Source: Bradyrhizobium algeriense (GTDB lineage: Bacteria; Pseudomonadota; Alphaproteobacteria; Rhizobiales; Xanthobacteraceae). From it: 64,000 nucleotides of DNA. The notes beneath the pieces were generated by a model, which did no database searches, was not told the origin of the DNA, and was given only the letters and a program-made list of their open reading frames with translations. The stretch is from assembly GCF_003062295.1 (NCBI RefSeq), contig NZ_PYCN01000017.1:103392-167391 (forward strand), in the 5' to 3' direction. The translations under genes were made by a program, and so were the position numbers. Below, piece by piece: positions 25,849 through 34,155 of this stretch (positions are counted from its first letter, which is position 1; each line of letters begins with the position of its first letter).

Positions 25849-27507
25849 CTACGACACCGCCACCTTCCGCGGCTGCTCCGCCCGCTCCATCACAAATCCC
25901 TCATAGCCCTTCGCCGCGACGTCGTTGCAGATCTGCCGGTAGGGCCCGACGCCGCCGATATAGGGCATGAAGATGCGCGGCTTGCCGGGGACATTGGCGC
26001 CCATGTACCAGGAATTGGCCTGCGGATAGAGCGTGGTGTAGGCGACCTCGTTGACGTGGGCGACCCATTTGTCTTCGGCGTCGAGCGCCGCCTCCATGGT
26101 GTCGAGGCCACGCTCGCGCATATAGGCCATGCAGTCGGTGATCCAGTCGACATGCTGCTCGATCGAGACGATCATGTTCGACAGCACCGACGGGCTGCCG
26201 GGACCGGTGATGACGAAGAGATTGGGGAAGCCGGCGCTCATCAGGCCGAGATAGGTGCGCGGGCCCGCCGACCATTTCTGGTTCAGCGTCTGGCCGTTAC
26301 GTCCTCTGATATCGATCTTCGCGACCGACCCCGTCATAGCGTCAAAACCGGTCGCCAGCACCAGCGCATCGACCTCGTAGTCCTTGGCGCCCACGCGCAC
26401 GGCATTCTCCGTGATCTCCTCGATCGGGCTGGACTTGATGTCGACCAGCGTCACGTTGGGGCGATTGAAGGTCGCGAAATAATCCGTGTCGATGCAGATG
26501 CGTTTTGAGCCGATCGGATGATTGTTCGGCTGCAGCAGCTTTGCAGTCTGCGGGTCCTTCACGATTTCGGCGATTTTTTCGCGGACGAAATTCGCGGCGG
26601 TGTCGTTGGCCGCCTTGTCGAGCGCAAGGTTGTTGTAGACCGACATGAAGGTGAGCCCGCCGCGGTTCCAGCGCGCCTCGTATTTCGAGCGGCGCTCGTT
26701 GTCGCCGTCGTCGAGCGCGCCGCGATCAGGCATCTCGGTGTAGATGCCGTTCTTCGCCACCTCGCGCGCAAATCGCCTGATCTCGGGATAGTTGGCGCGA
26801 AACTTCTCTCGCTCCTGCTCGCTGAGCGCGGCGTTGCGGGCAGGAATGGAGAAGTTTGCGGTACGCTGGAATACCGTCAACTGGCTCGCCTGTTCGGCAA
26901 TCACCGGCACTGATTGGATGGCAGACGAACCGGTGCCGATGACGCCGACGCGCTGGCCGGTGAAATCGACCGCTTCATGCGGCCAGTGGCCGGTGTGATA
27001 GACCTTGCCGTTGAAGCGATCGAGGCCCTTGATGTCGGGCATCCGGGCGTTCGACAGGCAGCCGGTGGCGAGAACGACAAATTTCGCGGCGACTGTCTTG
27101 CCGTCTGATGTCGTCACCGACCACAGCGAAGTCGCCTCGTCGAATACAGCGCTGTCGACACGGGTGTTGAACTGGATGTCGGAACGCAGGTTGAAGCGGT
27201 CGGCGACATGGTTGGCGTATTTCAGAATCTCCGGCTGCGGCGCGTAGCGCTCGCTCCAGTCCCATTCCTGCTGCAGCTCTTCGGAGAACGAATAGGAGTA
27301 CTGCATGCTCTCGACATCGCAGCGCGCGCCGGGATAGCGGTTCCAGTACCAGGTGCCGCCGACACCCGAGCCCTGCTCAAAAACCCGCGCCGTCATCCCC
27401 TGCCCGCGCAACCGGTGCAACATATACATGCCGGCAAAGCCTGCGCCGACCACGACGACGTCGTAGGATTCGGTGGGTAGAGTGGCGGCAGATGGCATGG
27501 CGGACAT
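25849..27507 (-). CDS. Baeyer-Villiger-type flavin monooxygenase
   Basis: 552 residues from ATG 27507, with GGGAGCCCGTC upstream. FAD site GAGFAG at 21-26 and NADPH site GTGSSA at 191-196, with the type I Baeyer-Villiger fingerprint FxGxxxHxxxWP present as FNGKVYHTGHWP at 165-176. Such enzymes insert oxygen next to a ketone, making esters or lactones from linear or cyclic ketones including steroids, using NADPH and O2. GGTWYWNRYPGARCD near 50-64 is another BVMO-type stretch. It is divergent from the nitronate-monooxygenase-like gene across a 240-base gap. Confidence 0.9.
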   Translation of the reverse strand: MSAMPSAATLPTESYDVVVVGAGFAGMYMLHRLRGQGMTARVFEQGSGVGGTWYWNRYPGARCDVESMQYSYSFSEELQQEWDWSERYAPQPEILKYANHVADRFNLRSDIQFNTRVDSAVFDEATSLWSVTTSDGKTVAAKFVVLATGCLSNARMPDIKGLDRFNGKVYHTGHWPHEAVDFTGQRVGVIGTGSSAIQSVPVIAEQASQLTVFQRTANFSIPARNAALSEQEREKFRANYPEIRRFAREVAKNGIYTEMPDRGALDDGDNERRSKYEARWNRGGLTFMSVYNNLALDKAANDTAANFVREKIAEIVKDPQTAKLLQPNNHPIGSKRICIDTDYFATFNRPNVTLVDIKSSPIEEITENAVRVGAKDYEVDALVLATGFDAMTGSVAKIDIRGRNGQTLNQKWSAGPRTYLGLMSAGFPNLFVITGPGSPSVLSNMIVSIEQHVDWITDCMAYMRERGLDTMEAALDAEDKWVAHVNEVAYTTLYPQANSWYMGANVPGKPRIFMPYIGGVGPYRQICNDVAAKGYEGFVMERAEQPRKVAVS

Positions 27508-27747
27508 GAAGACGGGCTCCCTGAGTGTTCTTTGATTTGTCTGCCAGCATTCCTCTCGTAGCGCCAAAGCGCAAGACGCAAATCGGCGGGCTTGGTTTGC
27601 ATATTTTGCGAGGTGGAATTGCAAGCCCCTCATCCTGAAGGCCTCGCCAACGCGCTTGGCTTTCAGGCCTCGGATAGGCTAGCGTTCGATCAACACACAA
27701 ACCAACAATGAGCGACTGGCCAGCGGCCTCCACAGGGAGCAACAACC

Positions 27748-28881
27748 ATGAAATCGCCGATCTGCGACATGCTTGGTATAGAGTTTCCGCTGTTCGCTTT
27801 CAGCCATTGCCGTGATGTGGTCGCCGCCGTCAGCCGCGCCGGCGGATTTGGCGTGCTGGGCGCGACCGCGCACTCGCCGGAGACCATCGAGCAGGAACTG
27901 AAATGGATCGACGATCACACCGACGGCAAGCCCTACGGGCTCGACGTGCTGATCCCCGAAAACATTTCGACCGCGGGCGAAAAGGACGTCACCTGGAAAA
28001 GCCTTGAGGCGCGGATCTCGCCGCAGCACCGCGACTTCACCCGCAACCTGCTGAAGAAACATGGTGTTGAACTGACGACGACCAACGTCGCCGACAACCA
28101 GCCGCAGCCGTTCGACGCGCAGCGCGCGCTGGACGTGCTCGACGTCTCCTTCCGCCATCCGATCAAGCTGATTGCGAACGCGCTCGGCGTGCCGCCGAAG
28201 GCGATGATCGACATGGGAAGGAAGCATGACGTTCCGGTGGCGGCGCTGGTCGGCTCCAAGGAGCATGCGCTGCGCCAGGTCGCGGCCGGCGTCGACATTC
28301 TCGTCGCGCAAGGCACCGAGGCCGGCGGCCATTGCGGCGAGATCTCGACCATGGTGCTGGTGCCCGAGGTGATCAAGGCGATCAAGCCGATCCGCGACGT
28401 GCCGGTGCTGGCCGCCGGCGGCATCATGACCGGGCGGCAGATGGCGGCGTGCATGGCGATGGGTGCCGCGGGCGCCTGGACCGGCTCGGTGTGGCTCGCC
28501 ACCGTCGAGTCAGAGACCACCGAAATCTTCCGCGAAAAGATGATCGCGGCGTCCTCGCGCGACGCGGTGCGCTCCAGGGGCCGCACCGGAAAGCCGGCGC
28601 GGCAGTTGCGCTCGGTATGGACCGACGCGTGGGACCGCGGGCCGGACAGCCCCGGCGCGCTGCCGATGCCGCTGCAAAGCATCATCAGCCGCGACGCCTT
28701 CAACTCGATCGACCGCGCCGCCGCCGCCGGCAATGTGCAGGCGCGCGACCTCGTGACGTACTTTGTCGGCCAGGGCGTCGGCCTGATCGACAGCGTGAAA
28801 TCAGCCGGCGCCGTGGTGCAGGAATTCAAGGAGGATTTTGCCGATGCGGTGGAGCATATGAATATGCTGATGGAGGAGTGA
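27748..28881 (+). CDS. Nitronate monooxygenase / NPD-family FMN protein
   Basis: 377 residues, start ATG 27748 after CACAGGGAGCAACAACC. TIM-barrel FMN enzyme of the 2-nitropropane-dioxygenase family: AFSHCRDVVAAVSRAGGFGVLGA at the N-terminus, QGTEAGGHCGEI in the FMN-phosphate loop and VLAAGGIMTGRQMAACMAMGAAG in the second phosphate-binding segment. The family includes nitronate monooxygenases and NADH:quinone or enoyl-reductase relatives. The thiolase-like gene at 29043 follows on the same strand after repeat C. Confidence 0.88.
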   Translation: MKSPICDMLGIEFPLFAFSHCRDVVAAVSRAGGFGVLGATAHSPETIEQELKWIDDHTDGKPYGLDVLIPENISTAGEKDVTWKSLEARISPQHRDFTRNLLKKHGVELTTTNVADNQPQPFDAQRALDVLDVSFRHPIKLIANALGVPPKAMIDMGRKHDVPVAALVGSKEHALRQVAAGVDILVAQGTEAGGHCGEISTMVLVPEVIKAIKPIRDVPVLAAGGIMTGRQMAACMAMGAAGAWTGSVWLATVESETTEIFREKMIAASSRDAVRSRGRTGKPARQLRSVWTDAWDRGPDSPGALPMPLQSIISRDAFNSIDRAAAAGNVQARDLVTYFVGQGVGLIDSVKSAGAVVQEFKEDFADAVEHMNMLMEE

Positions 28882-28893
28882 CGGCCTCTCCAC

Positions 28894-29001
28894 GTCATTG
28901 CGAGCGAAGCGAAGCAATCCATCTCGCCAAGAAGAAAGTATGGATTGCTTCGTCGCTACGCTCCCTTGCGCAAACGCTTCGCGTTTGTCGCAGGCAATGA
29001 C
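28894..29001. repeat. Palindromic intergenic repeat, family C copy 2
   Basis: Starts GTCATTGCGAGCGAAGCGAA and ends GTTTGTCGCAGGCAATGAC. Its left half matches the right half of copy 1 in inverted sense. Confidence 0.8.
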
Positions 29002-29042
29002 GGATGCACCAAACTAATCAATCGAAAGCGAAACAAGAAAAG

Positions 29043-30626
29043 ATGCCAAACACCTCCCTCCCCGAAGACCGCATTCCCGTCATCGTCGGCGTCGGCGAGA
29101 TCGCCGACCGGCCCAAGGACATCGCAGCCGGCCTCGAGCCGCTGGCGCTGCTCGAGGAGGCGGTGCGGCGCGCGGAAGCGGACAGCGGGACGAAACTGCT
29201 CGGCGAGCTCGGGTCGCTCGACGTCGTCAATTTCCTGAGCTGGCGCTACCGCGACCCCGAAAAGCAGCTTGCGGCGCGGCTCGGCGCCAATCCGGCGCAT
29301 TGCTATTATGGCCCGGTCGGCGGCGAGAGCCCGATCCGCTACATTCATGAAGCAGCAAAGCGCATCGCGCGCGGCGAGTGCAGCGTGGCCGTGGTCTGCG
29401 GCGCGGAAGCGCAATCGACCGCAACCAAAGCCGAGCGTGGCGGCATCGCGCTGCCCTGGACGCCGTTCGCCCATGACGTCGAGGAGCCGAAGCGCGGCGC
29501 GGCGTTCCAGAAGCCGATGGCGGTGAAGCTCGGCGTGTTCCGGCCGATCACGGTCTATCCGCTGTATGAATCCGCAACCTCGGCGCATTGGGGCCAGACG
29601 CCGCGCGAGGCGCTCGCCGAATCCGGTGCGCTGTGGTCGACCTATGCGCGCGTCGCTTCCGGGAATGAAAATTCATGGCTGAAAAAGCGCTTTACACCTG
29701 ACGAGATCACCACGCCGACGCCGGAAAACCGCCTGATCGCCTGGCCCTATACCAAGCTGATGGTGGCCAATCCGACCGTGAACATGGGCGGCGCGGTGCT
29801 GCTGACGTCGCTGGCAAAGGCGCGCGCGGCCGGCGTGCCCGAAGACCGCCTGATCTATCCGACCGGCGGCGCGTCGGCGGAAGAGCCGCGCGATTATCTC
29901 GTGCGCGACCAGTTCTTCGAGAGCCACCCGCAGAACGCGGTGCTGAAGGCCGTGATGGACCTCGTCGAGGGCGACGGCAAAAAGTTCGACGCCATCGAGT
30001 TGTATAGCTGTTTCCCCTGCGTGCCCAAGATGGCGCGGCGGACGCTTGGCCTTGGCCCCGACGTGCAGCCGACGGTGACCGGCGGGCTCACCTTTTTCGG
30101 CGCCCCGCTCAACACCTATATGACACATGCGGCCGTCGCGATGGTGCGAAGCTTGCGCAAGCGCGGCAAGCTCGGCCTGCTCTATGGCCAGGGCGGATTC
30201 GTTACCAAGCATCACGGGCTGGTGCTGTCGCGCGAAGCGCCGAAGGGCGCGCTCGCGCAAGACACCAGCGTGCAGGCCGAAGCCGACCGCAATCGCCGCA
30301 AGGTGCCGGAGTTCGTCACCGAGGCCAGCGGCAAGGGCAAGGTCGAGAGTTTTACGGTGATCTACGAGGGCAAGGGCGAGGTCGAGCACGGCGTGGTCAT
30401 GCTGCGGACGGAAACCGACCAACGGGCGTTGGCGCGTATCCCGGCCAGTGATACGGCGACGCTTGCGCACTTGCTGAACATGGATCGCACGCCGGTGGGC
30501 TCGGTGGGCTCGATTGTTACGGCGCACGACGGCGTGCTGGAGTGGCGGGTGGGTAGTGCCTTCTTTCCCTCTCCCCTTGTGGGAGAGGGTGGATCGAATG
30601 AGCGTACGCTCATTCGAGACGGGTGA
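29043..30626 (+). CDS. Thiolase-like acetyl-CoA acetyltransferase, atypical, with repeat-encoded C-terminus
   Basis: 527 residues from ATG 29043. Thiolase fold: IPVIVGVGEIADRP at the start, GGESPIRYIHEAAKRIARG in the place of the active-site helix, and TGGLTFFGAPLNTYMTH plus LLYGQGGFVTKHHGLVLS in the C-domain. The common NxxCxSG motif is not seen; Gly-Gly-Glu stands about there, so condensation chemistry may differ or be lost. The last 20 or so residues (from FFPSPLVGEG) are read from repeat family E, so the original stop was probably lost or the repeat was inserted near it. Probably an acyl-CoA enzyme; reaction uncertain. Confidence 0.82.
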   Translation: MPNTSLPEDRIPVIVGVGEIADRPKDIAAGLEPLALLEEAVRRAEADSGTKLLGELGSLDVVNFLSWRYRDPEKQLAARLGANPAHCYYGPVGGESPIRYIHEAAKRIARGECSVAVVCGAEAQSTATKAERGGIALPWTPFAHDVEEPKRGAAFQKPMAVKLGVFRPITVYPLYESATSAHWGQTPREALAESGALWSTYARVASGNENSWLKKRFTPDEITTPTPENRLIAWPYTKLMVANPTVNMGGAVLLTSLAKARAAGVPEDRLIYPTGGASAEEPRDYLVRDQFFESHPQNAVLKAVMDLVEGDGKKFDAIELYSCFPCVPKMARRTLGLGPDVQPTVTGGLTFFGAPLNTYMTHAAVAMVRSLRKRGKLGLLYGQGGFVTKHHGLVLSREAPKGALAQDTSVQAEADRNRRKVPEFVTEASGKGKVESFTVIYEGKGEVEHGVVMLRTETDQRALARIPASDTATLAHLLNMDRTPVGSVGSIVTAHDGVLEWRVGSAFFPSPLVGEGGSNERTLIRDG

Positions 30627-30705
30627 GGGGTCTGTCTCCGCGGATAGAGACCCCTCATCCGCCTTGCCTTCGGCATGGCACCTTCTCCCACAAGGGGAGA
30701 AGGGA
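30566..30705. repeat. Palindromic intergenic repeat, family E copy 3, reaching into a coding region
   Basis: Starts TCCCTCTCCCCTTGTGGGAG and ends ACCTTCTCCCACAAGGGGAG, with an inner GAATGAGCGTACGCTCATTC palindrome and GGTGAGGGG / CCCCTCATCC arms. The thiolase-like reading frame runs about 60 bases into it. Confidence 0.85.
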
Positions 30706-30740
30706 AGAGAATTCTGCTTCCCTCCCTTGCTCCGACCGGC

Positions 30741-32480
30741 TTACGCCGCCCGCACGGAATCCAGGAACTTGCCGACTTCGAGCTTGAGGCGGTTGGAGTC
30801 TGACGACAGCGACTGCGCCGCCGAGAGCACCTGCGACGACGCAGAGCCGATCTCGCTGGCGCCGCGCTGCACGTCGGTGATGTTGGAGGAGACCTGCTGG
30901 GTGCCCTGGGCGGCCTGCTGCACGTTGCGGGAGATTTCCTGCGTCGCCGCGCCCTGCTCCTCCACCGCCGCTGCTATCGTCGATGCGATCTCCGACAGCC
31001 TTTCGATGGTCCCGCTGATTGCCTGGATCGCGTTCACCGACTCCTGGGTCGCGCCCTGGATGCTGGTAATCTGCTGGCCGATCTCGCCGGTGGCCTTTGC
31101 GGTCTGTTCGGCGAGCGCCTTCACTTCGGAGGCCACGACGGCAAAACCGCGGCCGGCCTCGCCGGCGCGCGCGGCCTCGATGGTGGCATTGAGCGCCAGG
31201 AGATTGGTCTGGCCGGCGATGGTGTTGATGAGTTCGACCACATCGCCGATGCGGGCGGCCGCCTTCGACAATTCGCTGACGCGGTCATTGGTGTGACGGG
31301 CCTGATCCACGGCCTCGCCGGCCATCCGCGCCGATTCCTGGACCTGGCGGCTGATCTCGTTGACCGAAGAAGACAGCTCCTCGGTTGCGGAGGCCACCGA
31401 CTGCACGTTGGTGGATGCTTCTTCCGAAGCCGCAGCCACCATGGTCGTCACCTGCTGCGCGCGCTCGGCGGTCGACGTCAGCGTGCCGGCGGAGGCTTCG
31501 AGTTCGGTCGAGGCCGACGACACCGTTTCGACGATCTCGCCGACCGCGGTCTCAAAGGAATCCGCCAGCCTGACCATATCGGCCTTGCGCTGCTGCGCCG
31601 CGATCTGGTCCTGCCTCATCTTGGCTTCGGCCTCGTCGCGCGCCTTCTGTTCCGAGACGACCTTGAATTTCTCGACGGCGCCGGCGACCGCGCCGAGTTC
31701 GTCCTTGCGGCCGAGACCCGGCAGCACCACCGCGAAATTGCCGCCCGCGAGTTCCTCCATCGACACGCTCAGCGCGCGCATCGGACGGGCGATCGTGAAA
31801 AAGGAGAACACGGAAGTGCCGATCAAGAGGAGGATCGTGCAGAGACCGACTGCCATGGACTCCCGTTCGGCGGCGGCCATTTCCCGAGTGGACCGGGCCG
31901 CTTCCTGATCCACGCCCTGCTTGGCCGACTCGACGATCTGGTTGGCGAGAGATTCCAGTTCGGCCGCAATCGGCAGCGTCACTTCGCGGGCAATCCGGAT
32001 CGCTTCTTCATTCAGTTTGGTAGTCCGCGTGGCGGCGTCGGACCCGCCCGCCGCAGCTACAGCTTCACCGCGAACCGATGCGATCTGTTGGGCTGCTTTC
32101 GCATAGTCTGCTGCCCTGGTCTTGAGCTTCTCGGTGCGTGCGCGGATTTCTCCGGGGCCAGACAATTGCAGCATCTCGTCTGCAAAACGGTTCACCGATT
32201 TGAGCCGCGCCGCCAGATAGTCATTGGCCCTCTGCAGATCTGCCGCACTGTTTGCGAGACGGAGATCACGGACGCCGGTCTGCATGCCACGAATCGACGC
32301 CTTCGCGTCCACCCCATCTCGCGTGATCGTCTGCTGCGCCGACTTGCGCACATCCGCGTCGCGCATCGCCGCGTTGGCCCGCATCTGGCTGACCACCATC
32401 ACGACGACGAGCAGGACACCGAGGGCCGAGGCGATGCCGAGCTTGGCACCGATCGACAGATTCAGAATGAGACGGGACAT
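30741..32480 (-). CDS. Methyl-accepting chemotaxis protein 1
   Basis: 579 residues from ATG 32480. A first membrane helix (about 13-32), a helical periplasmic sensor of about 160 residues with alternating charged coils, a second membrane helix (LCTILLLIGTSVFSFF, about 210-230), a HAMP region and a long signalling coiled coil. The hairpin tip contains NLLALNATIEAARAGEAGRG, the CheA/CheW contact region. It ends FLDSVRAA like its three neighbours and has no CheR/CheB-tethering pentapeptide. The ligand is unknown. It belongs to a same-strand tandem of four receptors. Confidence 0.94.
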   Translation of the reverse strand: MSRLILNLSIGAKLGIASALGVLLVVVMVVSQMRANAAMRDADVRKSAQQTITRDGVDAKASIRGMQTGVRDLRLANSAADLQRANDYLAARLKSVNRFADEMLQLSGPGEIRARTEKLKTRAADYAKAAQQIASVRGEAVAAAGGSDAATRTTKLNEEAIRIAREVTLPIAAELESLANQIVESAKQGVDQEAARSTREMAAAERESMAVGLCTILLLIGTSVFSFFTIARPMRALSVSMEELAGGNFAVVLPGLGRKDELGAVAGAVEKFKVVSEQKARDEAEAKMRQDQIAAQQRKADMVRLADSFETAVGEIVETVSSASTELEASAGTLTSTAERAQQVTTMVAAASEEASTNVQSVASATEELSSSVNEISRQVQESARMAGEAVDQARHTNDRVSELSKAAARIGDVVELINTIAGQTNLLALNATIEAARAGEAGRGFAVVASEVKALAEQTAKATGEIGQQITSIQGATQESVNAIQAISGTIERLSEIASTIAAAVEEQGAATQEISRNVQQAAQGTQQVSSNITDVQRGASEIGSASSQVLSAAQSLSSDSNRLKLEVGKFLDSVRAA

Positions 32481-32736
32481 GAGTAGCGTCCTTGAAAAAA
32501 AGCGTCGGTGAAATCGCAGCGATGCCGTTGTTTCCCGCGCAGCGGGATCACGGTTGAAAAGCGCCGGGCCGGATAATCGGACGAGCCGGTTCGTTGCGAA
32601 CGAAGGGCTCCTGCGGCGGCTTCGCCACAGAGCGACACTCATGCCGCCAAGGTTTCATACGATGGTTAATCAGGGGCTAAGCGGAGAGACTTGGGGAAAT
32701 CGTAGAACTACGGTATCGCCGCTCGTTTCGCCGGTA

Positions 32737-33717
32737 TCACGACTGACTGTCCGTATTCTTACGTGCCGCCGACAAGGTCTGCTGCGGCGTTTCGCCAAAC
32801 AACTCGCGATAGAGTGCTGTGAACTCGCCCATGTGCCAGAAGCCGTTCACGAGTGCGACCGCCTTGATCGATTGCACCGACGCTCCCCGCAGCAGTTGCT
32901 GACGTACGTTCCACAGCCGCCGCAGCCGCATATAACGATGCATGCTCATGCCGCGAATCGCAACCACGGCGTTATGCAGCGTCCGTACCGAGACCCCAAG
33001 CTGTCGTGCCACGTCGGCGCTGTACAGCGTCTTGCCGGCGTTCGCGGCGACGAACTCATCGAACCTTCGGACAAGCGCCAGATAGTGGCTCAAGCTCAGG
33101 CGCTTGCCTTCGGACGCCGGCGATGCCGCAGCCATCGCCAGATCGACCGCCTGCAGGATCGATTCTTCAACACTCCCGATCACATCAGGCTGAGCGAGGG
33201 TATCGGGCGAATGCGACGCGAGCATCAGAACATCGCGCAACGTCGTGCGAAGCGCCTCCAACTTGGCGGGTTCCGTTGCGATCAACTGAGCGCGGTCGAG
33301 CTCGCCCGGCCAGCCGCGATCATCGACGGAATCGAAATTCACGAGGGCGACCAGATTGGCCTGCTGCTCCACGATCTCACACTGTGCCCTGCCCTTGACC
33401 ATCAGGAGCGCCGGCGCGCGGCCCTCCACACCGTTCAGGATCAGCGAGCCCGCATCGTCCATCATCAGACCGATGATCGCGCCGGTCGTGGAATATTGGA
33501 TCTGAAGAATCCGCGGAAATGTCCGCTGCAGATAGACCGTGCAGGTTTTCAACCTCAGCGACGCGAACGATGCGGCGAAGTCCCGGTGATCGAGCGGAAT
33601 GCTGCTTGCCTGACCCAATCCTTCGATGCTCCGGAAATGATCGATATCCGGAGACCGGCTGATCTTCACGAAGTCAGACTCAACTAGTTCATCAAGCAAC
33701 GACACGCGGCGGGTCAT
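32737..33717 (-). CDS. AraC-family transcription regulator
   Basis: 326 residues from ATG 33717; a TTG at 33747 would add ten residues. The last 100 residues form the AraC double helix-turn-helix: TLYSADVARQLGVSVRTLHNAVVAIRGMS, then ALVNGFWHMGEFTALYRELFGETPQQ. The N-terminal part (ALLMVKGRAQCEIV region) is probably the effector-binding or dimerisation domain. It lies between receptors 1 and 2 on the same strand, with 256 bases to receptor 1 and 438 to receptor 2, so it may control one or more of them, but that is only positional. Confidence 0.9.
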   Translation of the reverse strand: MTRRVSLLDELVESDFVKISRSPDIDHFRSIEGLGQASSIPLDHRDFAASFASLRLKTCTVYLQRTFPRILQIQYSTTGAIIGLMMDDAGSLILNGVEGRAPALLMVKGRAQCEIVEQQANLVALVNFDSVDDRGWPGELDRAQLIATEPAKLEALRTTLRDVLMLASHSPDTLAQPDVIGSVEESILQAVDLAMAAASPASEGKRLSLSHYLALVRRFDEFVAANAGKTLYSADVARQLGVSVRTLHNAVVAIRGMSMHRYMRLRRLWNVRQQLLRGASVQSIKAVALVNGFWHMGEFTALYRELFGETPQQTLSAARKNTDSQS

Positions 33718-34155
33718 CCGAGCCGTCGGTAGCGATCGTCGCAACAACGAAAAAAACGCTAGCCGGGATTGAGAGGGATCATATGCGCAACTTGACCATG
33801 GCGGATGGGTGCCTCGATGCGCCCTGCCATCGGATGAAGCGTCTTGAGTTCTGGCGCGTCTTCATTGACGCAGAACACATGGCATCGGATCTTCTGGCAT
33901 CAGACCTTCACGATGCCTTTGTGTATTACCAGTTTTTCCCGATTTCGGAAATCCGTTCGCCACATTCGGCATCAGTTTCGCCCAGGGCGATTGGTCGACC
34001 GATGCCGCAATCGCAATTTTGCGATCTAGGGATGTCTACCGCTCCTCGTGCAGCCGAAAAGCGCTCCGCTTGCGACAGCTCACGCTTCTGATTCGCGTCG
34101 TCAGCGATCGCAAAGCCGGCTGAGACGCCGGCTTCGGACTGAATAGTCAGCGCGA
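33718..34155. other. 438-base intergenic region, no supported gene
   Basis: It contains the terminator-like hairpin at 34113-34134. A 102-codon frame on the plus strand (33783-34091) has a weak ribosome site and an unremarkable composition, so I do not call it. Base composition between 33880 and 34000 is richer in A and T than the neighbours, in keeping with a promoter region for the AraC gene. Confidence 0.5.
34113..34134 (-). terminator. Hairpin downstream of chemoreceptor 2
   Basis: AAGCCGGC and GCCGGCTT form an 8-base stem around a 6-base loop. On the minus strand it follows the receptor 2 stop codon by about 22 bases, and the stem is followed by TTTGCG. Confidence 0.6.

Noticed and set aside
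33783..34091. 102-codon frame in the gap between AraC gene and chemoreceptor 2
   Set aside because: No good ribosome site, no recognisable domain, ordinary composition; it may be chance in an A+T-rich promoter region.
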